NCBI RefSeq assembly: GCF_012395815.1
Contig: NZ_JAAZQQ010000001.1
Coordinates: 868,001-932,000, forward strand
Source: Roseicyclus persicicus
GTDB lineage: Bacteria; Pseudomonadota; Alphaproteobacteria; Rhodobacterales; Rhodobacteraceae
DNA length: 64,000 bases
Direction: 5' to 3'
Position numbers and translations under genes: made by a program. Position 1 is the first letter of the stretch. Every line of letters begins with the position of its first letter. Positions 9,517 to 17,123 of this stretch are shown piece by piece. The notes beneath the pieces were generated by a model. It worked only from the letters and a program-made list of their open reading frames with translations. It searched no databases and was not told the origin of the DNA.

Positions 9517-9531
9517 GAACATTCTGCGAAC
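9517..9531 (+). promoter_or_regulatory. LexA (SOS) box upstream of uvrD
   Basis: Exact GAAC, seven bases, GAAC (9517-9520 and 9528-9531). This is the reverse complement of the alphaproteobacterial LexA operator GTTC-N7-GTTC. It lies 41 bases before the uvrD start in the 162-base divergent gap with lldD, a normal place for repressor control of a DNA-repair helicase. Confidence 0.7.
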
Positions 9532-9571
9532 AAACCTTTAAAGCCGCGGCGTTCCGCACTATCCTTGCCGC

Positions 9572-12028
9572 ATGAGCAGTTTCGACGACTCCGACGCCTT
9601 CGAGGCCGCGTCCTCCCAGTCCCTGTCCGCGCGGGCGATGGCCGCGCGGCCGATGCCGCATCTCGACGGGCTGAACCCCGCGCAGCGCGCCGCGGTCGAG
9701 GCGCTGGAGGGGCCGGTCCTAATGCTGGCCGGGGCCGGCACCGGCAAGACCCGCGCCCTGACCGCCCGCATCGCCCACCTGCTGCAGACCGGCACCGCGC
9801 GGCCGAACGAGATCCTCGCCGTGACCTTCACCAACAAGGCCGCGCGCGAGATGAAGCTGCGGGTCGCGGCCCTGATGCGCCAGCCGGTCGAGGGGATGCC
9901 CTGGCTCGGCACCTTCCACGCGATCTGCGTCAAGCTGTTGCGCCGTCATGCGGAGCTGGCGGGGCTCAAGTCGAACTTCACCATCCTCGACACCGACGAC
10001 CAGGTCCGGCTGATGAAGCAGCTGATCCTCGCCGAGGAGATCGACGAGAAACGCTGGCCCGCCCGGCAGCTGGCCGGGATCATCGACGGTTGGAAGAACC
10101 GCGCGCTGACCCCCGACAAGGTGCCGGCGGCCGATGCCGGCGCCTTCAACCGGCGGGGCATCGACCTCTACGCGCAATACCAGCAACGCCTGCGGGAGCT
10201 GAACGCCGTCGATTTCGGCGACCTCCTGCTGCACATGATCGCCATCTTCCAGGCCCACACCGACCTGCTGCAGCAGTACCAGCGCTGGTTCCGCTACATC
10301 CTGGTGGACGAATACCAGGACACCAACGTCGCCCAGTATCTCTGGCTGCGCCTGCTGGCCGCCGGGCATTCCAACATCTGCGTGGTGGGCGACGACGACC
10401 AGTCGATCTACGGCTGGCGCGGCGCCGAGGTGGGCAACATCCTGCGGTTCGAAAAGGATTTCCCGGGCGCGCAGGTGCTCCGGCTGGAGCAGAACTATCG
10501 CTCCACCGGCCATATCCTCGCCGCCGCCTCGGGCGTCATCGCGGGCAACAAGGGCCGGCTGGGCAAGACGCTCTGGACCGAGGGCGAGGACGGCAAGAAG
10601 GTCCACCTGATCGGCCACTGGGACGGCGAGGAGGAGGCGCGCTGGATCGGCGAGGAGATCGAGGCGATGACCCGCGGCACCCGCGGGATGGACCCGATCA
10701 GCCCCGATGGCATGGCGATCCTGGTCCGCGCGTCACACCAGATGCGCGCCTTCGAGGACCGCTTCCTGACCATCGGCCTGCCCTACCGGGTGATCGGCGG
10801 CCCCCGCTTCTACGAGCGGATGGAGATCCGGGACGCCATGGCCTATTTCCGCGTCGTGGTCAGCCCCGACGACGACCTCGCCTTCGAGCGGATCGTCAAC
10901 ACGCCCAAGCGCGGCCTCGGCGACAAGGCGCAGGCGACGATGCAGAAGCTGGCGCGGTCGAACGGCGTCAGCCTGCTGGAAGGCGCGCGGCTGGCCGCCG
11001 AGACCGGCGCGATCGGCGGCAAGGGCGGCAAGGAGCTCAAGGCGCTGCTCGACGGGCTTGCGCGCTGGCGCGACCTGATGCTGGGCGGCCTCAGGCCCGT
11101 CACGCCGGGCGCGGCCGACGACGACCTCTTGGTCGAGGAGGACCGCCCCGCCGCGGAGCGGCTGTCGCACATCGAGCTGGCCGAGCGGATCCTCGACGAG
11201 TCGGGCTACACCGCGATGTGGCAGGCCGACAAGACGCCCGAGGCCCCGGGGCGGCTGGAGAACCTCAAGGAACTGGTCAAGGCGCTGGAATCCTTCGAGA
11301 ACCTGCAAGGCTTCCTCGAACATGTCAGCCTGATCATGGACAACGAGCAGGAGGACGGCGAGCCCAAGGTCACGCTGATGACGCTGCACGCCGCCAAGGG
11401 GCTGGAGTTCCCCGCCGTGTTCCTGCCGGGCTGGGAGGACGGGCTGTTCCCGTCCCAGCGCGCCATGGACGAGGAAGGCATGAAGGGCCTCGAGGAGGAG
11501 CGCCGCCTCGCCTACGTCGGGATCACCCGGGCCGAGCGCGTCTGCACCATCTCCTTCGCCGGCAACCGCCGCGTCTACGGGCAATGGCAGAGCCAGATGC
11601 CCTCGCGTTTCATCGACGAATTGCCCGAGGATCATGTCGAGGTGCTGACGCCCCCGGGCCTCTACGGCCATGGTGGCGGCATGGGGGCCAGCGCCTCGCC
11701 GGTGGCCGACCTGATGCGCGGGTCCGACCTGCACGCCGCCGCGGCGCGGGCCGATGTCTACAACTCGCCCGGCTGGAAGCGGCTGCAGGCGAATCAGGCC
11801 CGCCCCGGCCTGCGCCAGCCCGCCGAGGCCCGCCACATGACCGTCGACGCCGAGGCGGTCAGCGCCTTCGCCCTCGACGACCGCGTTTTCCACCAGAAAT
11901 TCGGCTACGGCACCGTGGTTTCGGTCGAGGGGGACAAGCTCGGGGTTGATTTCGACAAGGCCGGGGCGAAACATGTCTTGGGGAGGTTTCTCGTCGCTGC
12001 TGGCGCGGCGGGGGACGTGCCGTTCTGA
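9572..12028 (+). CDS. uvrD: ATP-dependent DNA helicase UvrD/PcrA
   Basis: Predicted 818 residues, superfamily 1A 3'-5' helicase for nucleotide excision and mismatch repair and for clearing proteins from DNA. Visible: Walker A GAGTGKT (54-60), motif Ia TFTNKAAREM, Walker B DEYQDTN (from 246), motif III GDDDQSIYGWRGAE, motif IV QNYRST, motif V LMTLHAAKGLEF and motif VI YVGITRAE. The C-terminal 50 residues (FHQKFGYGTVVSVEGDKLGVDFD) form the Tudor-like domain that in PcrA/UvrD contacts RNA polymerase. A LexA box 41 bases upstream suggests SOS induction. A small receiver-like gene follows 65 bases downstream on the same strand. Confidence 0.95.
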   Translation: MSSFDDSDAFEAASSQSLSARAMAARPMPHLDGLNPAQRAAVEALEGPVLMLAGAGTGKTRALTARIAHLLQTGTARPNEILAVTFTNKAAREMKLRVAALMRQPVEGMPWLGTFHAICVKLLRRHAELAGLKSNFTILDTDDQVRLMKQLILAEEIDEKRWPARQLAGIIDGWKNRALTPDKVPAADAGAFNRRGIDLYAQYQQRLRELNAVDFGDLLLHMIAIFQAHTDLLQQYQRWFRYILVDEYQDTNVAQYLWLRLLAAGHSNICVVGDDDQSIYGWRGAEVGNILRFEKDFPGAQVLRLEQNYRSTGHILAAASGVIAGNKGRLGKTLWTEGEDGKKVHLIGHWDGEEEARWIGEEIEAMTRGTRGMDPISPDGMAILVRASHQMRAFEDRFLTIGLPYRVIGGPRFYERMEIRDAMAYFRVVVSPDDDLAFERIVNTPKRGLGDKAQATMQKLARSNGVSLLEGARLAAETGAIGGKGGKELKALLDGLARWRDLMLGGLRPVTPGAADDDLLVEEDRPAAERLSHIELAERILDESGYTAMWQADKTPEAPGRLENLKELVKALESFENLQGFLEHVSLIMDNEQEDGEPKVTLMTLHAAKGLEFPAVFLPGWEDGLFPSQRAMDEEGMKGLEEERRLAYVGITRAERVCTISFAGNRRVYGQWQSQMPSRFIDELPEDHVEVLTPPGLYGHGGGMGASASPVADLMRGSDLHAAAARADVYNSPGWKRLQANQARPGLRQPAEARHMTVDAEAVSAFALDDRVFHQKFGYGTVVSVEGDKLGVDFDKAGAKHVLGRFLVAAGAAGDVPF

Positions 12029-12093
12029 CCGGGACGGCAGCGGGGACGGCACAGCACGGACGACCTGGTGCAATCCGGCGGGGAGGACGCCTG

Positions 12094-12378
12094 ATGAAGA
12101 CCCTGGTTCTGGAACCCGACCCGATGCGCGCGCAAAGCTGGGTGGCCCTCTATGGTGGCGTCATGGGCGAGGTGCATGTCGCCCGCAGCCCGGCGCAGGC
12201 CCGCCTGATGCTGGCCGGCGGCAGCTACGACCGGCTGTGCCTCGCGGCGGAGGGCGCCAGCCTGGCGCTCCTGTCGGTGGTGCGCGCCGTCAACCCGGGC
12301 TGCGAGATCGTCGACCTGGGCACCCGCCGCGCGCGCCCGGCGAACGGCGCGGCCGATCCCTGGCCCCTCACCCCCTGA
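12094..12378 (+). CDS. small degenerate receiver-like protein
   Basis: Predicted 94 residues. The beginning (KTLVLEPDPMRAQSWVALYGG, then ARSPAQARLMLAGGSYDRLCL) follows the first half of a response-regulator receiver domain: a beta strand, an acidic pair, a helix, then a second strand. Where the phosphate-accepting Asp is expected there is Leu-Cys-Leu, and the protein stops before a full receiver fold would end. It could be a truncated or repurposed receiver; I do not recognise a named family. GGGGAGGA lies just ahead of the ATG. Its end overlaps the convergent LysE gene by 11 bases. It may be co-transcribed with uvrD. Confidence 0.6.
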   Translation: MKTLVLEPDPMRAQSWVALYGGVMGEVHVARSPAQARLMLAGGSYDRLCLAAEGASLALLSVVRAVNPGCEIVDLGTRRARPANGAADPWPLTP

Positions 12379-12961
12379 GCATCGGCCACAGCGACGCGAC
12401 CAGCAGCAGCGCCATCGTCACGTTGAAGGCCCGGAGCCGCCCCGGCCCGTCCAGCCAGCGCCGCAGCTGCGTGCCCGCCGCCGCCCAGACCGCGACCGAG
12501 GGCAGGTTCACCAGCGCGAACACCCCCGCCACGACCAGCGCGCCCCAGAGGCCGCCGTCGGGCGCGAAGTTGGTCTGGGCGTAGATCGACATGTACCACG
12601 CCTTGGGGTTCACCCACTGGAACCCCGCCGCCTGCAGGAAGCTGAAGGGCCGCCCGCCCGGCCTGGCCTCGCCCGGGGCGGCGGCGTTGGCGATCTTCCA
12701 CGCCAGCCACAGCAGGTAGGCCGCCGACACCGCCATCAGCGCCCCGCGCAGCCAGGGCAGGGCCTCGAACAGGCCGAGCAGCCCGAGCCCGACGAGCGCC
12801 GTCATCACTGCATGTCCGACCGAGATGCCCAGCATGTGCGGCACCGTGCGCCCGAGGCCGAAATTGGCGCCCGAGGCGAGCAGCATGATGTTGTTCGGCC
12901 CCGGGGTGATCGAGGACGCGAAGGCAAAGACCGCAAGGGCCAGGAGCAGATCGGGTGTCAT
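12368..12961 (-). CDS. LysE/RhtB-family amino-acid exporter
   Basis: Predicted 197 residues, inner-membrane protein with about six hydrophobic segments. Family signs: N-terminal SSITPGPNNIMLLASGANFGLGRTVPHMLGISVGHA and the central GFQWVNPKAWYM. LysE/RhtB proteins export amino acids such as lysine, arginine, threonine or homoserine lactone; the substrate here cannot be read off. The ATG at 12961 starts the conserved N-terminus; the longer in-frame extension would run into the divergent regulator. It is divergent from an Lrp/AsnC regulator 73 bases away, the usual arrangement for an exporter controlled by an amino-acid-sensing regulator. Confidence 0.87.
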   Translation of the reverse strand: MTPDLLLALAVFAFASSITPGPNNIMLLASGANFGLGRTVPHMLGISVGHAVMTALVGLGLLGLFEALPWLRGALMAVSAAYLLWLAWKIANAAAPGEARPGGRPFSFLQAAGFQWVNPKAWYMSIYAQTNFAPDGGLWGALVVAGVFALVNLPSVAVWAAAGTQLRRWLDGPGRLRAFNVTMALLLVASLWPMLRG

Positions 12962-12987
12962 GGCGGGCAGACTGCGCCGCCCGTGGC

Positions 12988-13000
12988 GCAATGAAATTGC
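12988..13000. promoter_or_regulatory. possible Lrp/AsnC-type operator
   Basis: GCAAT-GAA-ATTGC, a 13-base inverted repeat, the most AT-rich patch in the 73-base gap between the divergent exporter and Lrp-type regulator genes. Lrp-family proteins bind short AT-centred palindromes, so this could control both genes. No second half-site with fixed spacing was found. Confidence 0.4.
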
Positions 13001-13034
13001 AATCCGTGTGCAGGGCGGGCAATCTGCGCAAGGA

Positions 13035-13487
13035 ATGACGACGATTGACCAGAAAGACCGCCAGATATTGCGCGTGCTGTCCCGCGAGGGGCGGATCAGC
13101 AACCTCGACCTCGCCGAGCGGGTGGCGTTGAGCCCCTCGGCCTGTTCGCGCCGGGTGCAGGCGCTGGAGGCCGCGGGCGTGATCGCGGGCTACCGCGCGG
13201 TGCTGCCGCCCGACCGCCTGGGCCTGGGCTTCGTCGCCTACATCACCGTGGGCCTCAGCGAGCATACCAAGCGCGCGCAGGAGGCCTTCGAGCGCGCCAT
13301 GCAGGCCGCGCCCGAGGTCCGGGAGTGTCACAACATCACCGGGGCGGTGGAATACCTGCTGCGCGTCGAGGCGGCGGACCTGCCGTCCTACAAGCGGTTC
13401 CACACCGACGTGCTGGGGGCGCTGCCGCAGGTGGCGACGATCACGACCTATGTCGTGATGGGCTCGCCCAAGGACGAGCGCGCATAG
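13035..13487 (+). CDS. Lrp/AsnC-family transcriptional regulator
   Basis: Predicted 150 residues, the usual size. N-terminal helix-turn-helix at about residues 20-45 (ISNLDLAERVALSPSACSRRVQALEAAGVI) and C-terminal RAM ligand-binding/oligomerisation domain (GFVAYITVGL, ECHNITGAVEYLLRVEA, ITTYVVM). It should sense an amino acid and control the divergent LysE-type exporter, a pairing well known for this family; the effector is not predictable. AAGGA just before the ATG at 13035 serves as a ribosome site. The longer upstream reading frame overlaps the exporter and is not used. Confidence 0.88.
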   Translation: MTTIDQKDRQILRVLSREGRISNLDLAERVALSPSACSRRVQALEAAGVIAGYRAVLPPDRLGLGFVAYITVGLSEHTKRAQEAFERAMQAAPEVRECHNITGAVEYLLRVEAADLPSYKRFHTDVLGALPQVATITTYVVMGSPKDERA

Positions 13488-13500
13488 CGGGGACTGAAGG

Positions 13501-13545
13501 AAAAAAGGCGGCGGCATCCTAAGGGAGGAGGTGGATGCCGCCGCC
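13501..13545 (-). terminator. terminator closing the CcsR-type array
   Basis: Perfect 13-bp stem (13507-13519 with 13533-13545) followed leftward by six T. The 13-base loop holds the CCTCCTCCC motif, so the last sRNA hairpin also acts as intrinsic terminator. Confidence 0.85.
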
Positions 13546-13576
13546 AGCATACAGCGCCAAGGGAGGAGGAGGCGCC
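13501..13576 (-). ncRNA. CcsR-type sRNA, third in array
   Basis: Two CCTCCTCCC motifs (minus strand; 13561-13569 and 13523-13531), 38 bases apart. The second is presented in the loop of a perfect 13-bp hairpin that ends in a T6 tract; the first sits in a loop closed by a short GCGCC/GGCGC stem (13554-13558 with 13571-13575). Motif and placement downstream of a DUF1127 gene match the CcsR sRNAs of Rhodobacter sphaeroides, which are processed from a joint transcript and induced by stress. Ends are estimated from the hairpins. Confidence 0.75.
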
Positions 13577-13617
13577 GATCTGCGGGTCGCAAGGCGCAGG
13601 GCCTTGCGGGAATGGGG

Positions 13618-13698
13618 TGGCGGCAGGGCCAAGGGAGGAGGAGAGCCCCGCCGCCGGTCGTCACGGTTCCCCCAAAAGGGAGGAGGAGAGGGAACCGG
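13618..13698 (-). ncRNA. CcsR-type sRNA, second in array
   Basis: Two CCTCCTCCC motifs (13678-13686 and 13633-13641), 45 bases apart. The upstream hairpin has an 8-bp stem (13664-13671 with 13690-13697). The downstream one has an 11-bp stem with one mismatch (13619-13629 with 13645-13655). In both, the motif lies in the loop, free to pair with Shine-Dalgarno-like sequence. No T tract follows, so the end is probably made by RNase processing. Confidence 0.75.
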
Positions 13699-13728
13699 TC
13701 CGTGTGGCCCGTTGCCGGGCCGGGTAGA

Positions 13729-13801
13729 TGCGGACCCATCCTAGGGAGGAGGGAGATGGACCCGCGGGCCGGGCGATCCGAAGGGAGGAGGAGGATCGCC
13801 A
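13729..13801 (-). ncRNA. CcsR-type sRNA, first in array
   Basis: Two CCTCCTCCC motifs (13783-13791 and 13744-13752), 39 bases apart. The first hairpin is a perfect 8-bp stem (13772-13779 with 13793-13800). The second is a weaker 5+4-bp stem (13736-13740 with 13755-13759, and 13730-13733 with 13762-13765). It begins about 24 bases after the DUF1127 stop codon, so it is probably cut out of the DUF1127 transcript. Confidence 0.72.
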
Positions 13802-13824
13802 GGCTGTTCCGTGTGTCAGGCCGG

Positions 13825-14046
13825 TCAGACCTGCTTGCCGTAGGCCGCTTCCAGCGCGACCGAGCGCAGCGTCGTCGGGTTCAGCCCGAGATCCGCCAGC
13901 TCGCGCGGCGAGAGCGCTTGCAATTCGGCCAGCGTATGACGATAGACGCGGTAGGCGCGCCACGCATCGGACAGGTCCTTGCGGATCTCGGCGATACGGT
14001 CGCCAAAGCTCAGGGTCGCGCTGCGGTTGCTCGAAACATATGCCAT
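13825..14046 (-). CDS. DUF1127 small RNA-binding-type protein (CcaF1-like)
   Basis: Predicted 73-residue basic protein. The C-terminal half shows the DUF1127 core (YRVYRHTLAELQALSPRELADLGLNPTTLRSVALEAAYG). In Rhodobacter sphaeroides the DUF1127 protein CcaF1 is encoded directly upstream of the CcsR sRNAs, shares their stress-induced transcript and affects their maturation. The same layout here, with three sRNA units downstream, supports the same role. The ATG at 14046 has AGGAAAGAG upstream. I looked for a heat-shock-type promoter upstream and found nothing secure. Confidence 0.85.
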   Translation of the reverse strand: MAYVSSNRSATLSFGDRIAEIRKDLSDAWRAYRVYRHTLAELQALSPRELADLGLNPTTLRSVALEAAYGKQV

Positions 14047-14214
14047 GTTCAGTCTCTTTCCTCGGTCATCGGGGTTGCGCCGGATTGCGCTAACATCTTC
14101 CCCGTCAGGGCGTTGTGTCGTGTCCGCCCTTGTTGAAACCGAAGATAAGCGAATGCTGCGTCTGCACAATGGACGATGGTTCAATGCTGCTTTGCAGCAA
14201 ATGCATGGCTGGGG

Positions 14215-15441
14215 ATGACGTTGCGGAAGGGTGCCCTTGACATCTCGGGGCTGGCGGGCGGGGCGTTCCGCGACGGGCAGTTCCGGCTGTTCTTCGTCGG
14301 GATCTTCTTTGCCGTGCAGGCGATCTGGGTGCAGCGGGTCACGCTGGGCTGGCTCGCGTGGGAGCGCACGGGCTCGGCCGGCTTCGTGGGGCTGGTGGCG
14401 GGCCTGAGCCTTGCGCCGGCGCTGGTGCTGGGCCCGTTCTTCGGCGTGATGGCCGACCGGGTCGACATCCGCCGCGCCTCCTTCACCACCAACGGGTCGA
14501 TGGCCGCGGTGCTGGCGGCGCTGGCGCTGGCGTTGCCGTGGACGGGGCCGGGGGCGCTGGTGCTGGCGGCGCTGGCGATCGGGGTGATCTCGTCGGCGCA
14601 TCATCCGGTGCGCATGTCGCTGGGCCCGCGGCTGGTGCCGGCGGCGATGGTGCAGCACGTCGTCAGCATCACGGCGCTGAACTTCAACCTTGCCCGGCTG
14701 GTCGCGCCGGTGCTGGCGGGCTGGGTCATCGCCACCGCGGGGGCGGGGGTGGCGCTGTGGCTGTCGGTGCTGTGCTACGTGCCGATGCTCCTTGTGCTGC
14801 CGCGGCTCCGGCCGCGCGCCCTGCCGCCGCGTGCCCGCGCCTCGGTCCTGAGCGATCTCGTGGAGGGGCTGCGCTATGCCGTCACCGCGCCGCTGGTGCG
14901 GAGCGCGCTCCTGCTGACGCTGTCCTTCGCCACGGCGGTGCGCGGCGCGCTCGAGGTGCTGCCGGTGCTGGCCGACGGCGCCTTCGGGCGCGGGGCGGCG
15001 GGGCTGGGCGTGCTGACGGCGGCGGCGGGGGCGGGGGCGCTGGGCTCGGCGGTGCTCAAGGCCGCGGGCGCCGACGCGGTGGGCGCGCGGCTGTCGCCGG
15101 CGGTGCTCTGGGCGACGATGGTCGGGCAGGGGGCGGTGGTGGCGATGGGCGTGGCGCCCGCCTGGCCGCTGGCGGTGCTGGCCACCGCGCTGACGGGGTT
15201 CTGCGCCACCTGGGTCGGCGTGTCGATGCAGGCCTCGATCCAGTCGGACCTGCCCGACGCCTACCGCGGCCGGGTGATGAGCCTGTGGGTGGTGGTCGGC
15301 TTCGGCACCGTGGCTCTGGGCGCCTTCGCCATCGGTGCGCTGGCGGAATGGATCGGCATCGGCGCGGCGCTGGCGGTGGCGGGGCTGACCGGCGCGGCGG
15401 TGCAGGGCGCGCTGATTCTGGGGGTGCACCCGCGCCGCTGA
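14215..15441 (+). CDS. MFS transporter
   Basis: Predicted 408 residues with about 10-12 hydrophobic segments. It looks like the MFS_3 / EntS-like branch of drug and siderophore exporters: FRLFFVGIFFAVQAIWVQRVTLGWLAWERTGS, then GPFFGVMADRVDIRR between helices 2 and 3, and DAYRGRVMSLWVV near helix 10. Substrate unknown. Two starts are possible: ATG 14215 (used; protein begins MTLRKGALDISG) or ATG 14176, which would add 13 residues; neither has a strong ribosome site. A small inverted repeat (14185-14190 with 14194-14199) sits just upstream. It is divergent from the DUF1127 gene. Confidence 0.8.
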   Translation: MTLRKGALDISGLAGGAFRDGQFRLFFVGIFFAVQAIWVQRVTLGWLAWERTGSAGFVGLVAGLSLAPALVLGPFFGVMADRVDIRRASFTTNGSMAAVLAALALALPWTGPGALVLAALAIGVISSAHHPVRMSLGPRLVPAAMVQHVVSITALNFNLARLVAPVLAGWVIATAGAGVALWLSVLCYVPMLLVLPRLRPRALPPRARASVLSDLVEGLRYAVTAPLVRSALLLTLSFATAVRGALEVLPVLADGAFGRGAAGLGVLTAAAGAGALGSAVLKAAGADAVGARLSPAVLWATMVGQGAVVAMGVAPAWPLAVLATALTGFCATWVGVSMQASIQSDLPDAYRGRVMSLWVVVGFGTVALGAFAIGALAEWIGIGAALAVAGLTGAAVQGALILGVHPRR

Positions 15442-15483
15442 CGCCCTATGTCAGTCGCGACCGCAGCCAAGCCCGAGACGACC

Positions 15484-16572
15484 ATGACCCAGACCCGCGA
15501 GACCATCCTCGACGCCCTCCGCCGCCTGACGCTGCCCGATGGCGGCGACGTGGTCAGCCGCGACATGGTGCGCGCGCTGCGGGTGGACGGCGGCAAGGTC
15601 AGCTTCGTGCTCGAGGCCGAAAGCCCCGAGGCGGCTCGCGCGATGGGCCCGGTGCGGCTCGCCTGCGAACAGCTGGTGGGCAAGCTGCCCGGCGTGGACA
15701 GCGTGGCGGTCGCGCTGACGGCCCACGGCCCCGCGGCCAAGGCGCCGGCCGCCCCCGCCGCCGCGCCGCCGAGCCTGAAGATCGGCGGCCACCCCACGCC
15801 GCAGGCCGGGCCGATGAAGCCCGCCGGCGTGCAGCGGATCATCGCCGTCGGCTCGGGCAAGGGCGGCGTGGGCAAGTCGACGGTCGCCTCCAACCTCGCC
15901 GTGGCGCTGGCGCGGGCGGGCAAGCGGGTGGGCCTCCTCGACGCCGACATCTACGGGCCGAGCCAGCCGCGCATGATGGGCGTGAACAAGCGCCCGTCCT
16001 CGCCCGACGGCAAGACCATCATCCCGCTGCACGGCCATGGCGTGACGCTGATGTCGATCGGCTTCATGCTGCCCGAGGAAAAGGCGGTGGTGTGGCGCGG
16101 GCCCATGCTGATGGGGGCGCTGCAGCAGATGCTGACGCAGGTGGAGTGGGGCGAGCTGGACGTGCTGATCGTCGACCTGCCCCCCGGCACCGGCGACGTG
16201 GCGATGACGCTGTGCCAGAAATCCGAGGTGACGGGCGCCATCGTGGTGTCGACGCCGCAGGACGTGGCGCTTCTGGATGCGCGCAAGGCGCTGAACATGT
16301 TCGACCTGCTGAAGACGCCAGTCCTGGGCCTGATCGAGAACATGGGCGTCTACCACTGCCCGAACTGCGGCCACGAGGCGCATATCTTCGGCGAGGGCGG
16401 GGTGAAGGCCGAGGCCGCGCGGCTGGGCCTGCCCTTCCTCGGCTCGCTGCCGATCGACCTCGACACGCGGCTCGCGGGCGACGCGGGCACGCCCATCGCC
16501 ACGGGCGACAGCAGCATGGCCACGGCCTACGCGGCGCTGGCGCGGCGGCTGATCGACGGCGGGATCGTCTGA
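15484..16572 (+). CDS. mrp: Mrp/ApbC iron-sulfur cluster carrier ATPase
   Basis: Predicted 362 residues. An N-terminal MIP18/DUF59-like domain (about 1-85) is followed by an Ala/Pro linker and a P-loop ATPase of the Mrp/NBP35 family: deviant Walker A SGKGGVGKST, DADIYGPSQPRMMG, DLPPGTGDVAMTL and the cluster-binding CPNC in YHCPNCGHEAHIFGEGG. It should bind a [4Fe-4S] cluster in the cytoplasm and hand it to apo-enzymes. The start at 15484 (MTQTRETILDALRRL) fits the family; ATG 15448 would add 12 residues. It is the last gene before the 551-base leader of the division cluster. Confidence 0.9.
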   Translation: MTQTRETILDALRRLTLPDGGDVVSRDMVRALRVDGGKVSFVLEAESPEAARAMGPVRLACEQLVGKLPGVDSVAVALTAHGPAAKAPAAPAAAPPSLKIGGHPTPQAGPMKPAGVQRIIAVGSGKGGVGKSTVASNLAVALARAGKRVGLLDADIYGPSQPRMMGVNKRPSSPDGKTIIPLHGHGVTLMSIGFMLPEEKAVVWRGPMLMGALQQMLTQVEWGELDVLIVDLPPGTGDVAMTLCQKSEVTGAIVVSTPQDVALLDARKALNMFDLLKTPVLGLIENMGVYHCPNCGHEAHIFGEGGVKAEAARLGLPFLGSLPIDLDTRLAGDAGTPIATGDSSMATAYAALARRLIDGGIV

Positions 16573-16650
16573 CCGGCCCGATCACGACGGGGTGATTCGC
16601 GCCGGGCAGTGCCCCGGCGCGCGCCCCGGATCGGCATTTCGGCCCATGGG

Positions 16651-16685
16651 TGGAAAAATCTGGGCGGCGATCCCACGCCGTCCCA
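16651..16685. promoter_or_regulatory. possible MraZ-box array, distal
   Basis: Words on an exact ten-base grid: TGGAA 16651, TGGGC 16661, TCCCA 16671, TCCCA 16681. The last two read as TGGGA-N5-TGGGA on the minus strand, the MraZ operator format known from enterobacteria. Mixed orientation and distance from mraZ (about 440 bases) lower the confidence. Confidence 0.4.
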
Positions 16686-16792
16686 CCGACCGGCCGACCC
16701 CTACATCTAGGGATTGTTTCCACGCCACCTACTAAAGCTGCCGTCCGCCCGCCTGGCGCGGGCGCTAGATGCTGTTTTGCGGGTGCCTCGTT

Positions 16793-16837
16793 TCCCACAT
16801 CTTGGGATGTTTTCCCAAAAAAAGGGTTTGCATGGGA
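16793..16837. promoter_or_regulatory. possible MraZ-box array, proximal
   Basis: TCCCA 16793, TGGGA 16803, TCCCA 16813, AGGGT 16823, TGGGA 16833: five words at exact ten-base spacing, about 290-330 bases before mraZ. MraZ binds TGGGA repeats spaced by five bases upstream of its own operon. The alternating orientation is unusual. Confidence 0.5.
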
Positions 16838-17029
16838 GAAAACTCCATGGCATCAATTGGACATCGGCAGACGAGATCAACGACGGGCCGCAAAGGCCTG
16901 AACCAAAAACAAAATAGGCAGGTTCATACAGGCATCTCTAACGCCAGAAAGAAGAGATCCGGCGCGCAAGCGAGCAGACATCCCCCCAGGTGGCCTGCGT
17001 AGTCGGACACCCAGCAATGGGACGAGGGC

Positions 17030-17064
17030 GGCGGTTTGAGCAGTGGCAGCTTGCTCAAACCGCC
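17030..17064 (+). promoter_or_regulatory. leader hairpin before mraZ
   Basis: Perfect 13-bp inverted repeat (17030-17042 with 17052-17064) around a nine-base loop, ending 59 bases before the mraZ start. Only three T follow, so it is a weak terminator at best; it may be an attenuator or a stabilising 5' hairpin of the dcw mRNA. Confidence 0.6.
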
Positions 17065-17123
17065 GTTTCCGTTCCCGGCGGTCCGATTACGGCCGCTTTG
17101 AGGCAAAAAAAGGGCGAAGTCCC

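Larger units (their letters stand above)
16573..17123 (+). other. 551-base non-coding leader of the dcw cluster
   Basis: No believable gene: short open frames here lack ribosome sites and family features. It is less GC-rich than its surroundings in 16700-16950. It holds two arrays of TGGGA/TCCCA words on a ten-base grid (16651-16685 and 16793-16837) and a perfect 13-bp hairpin (17030-17064) shortly before mraZ. The dcw promoter should lie here; I could not fix its -35/-10. Confidence 0.6.

Noticed and set aside
13519-13792. Six plus-strand AAGGGAGGAGG sequences as ribosome-binding sites
   Set aside because: None is followed at the right distance by an open frame of sensible length. Their symmetry with flanking arms and the T6 tract on the other strand show they are the complement of CcsR-type loops.
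16650-17002. Short overlapping plus-strand open frames in the mraZ leader
   Set aside because: No ribosome sites, no recognisable protein features, and they overlap one another in different frames.
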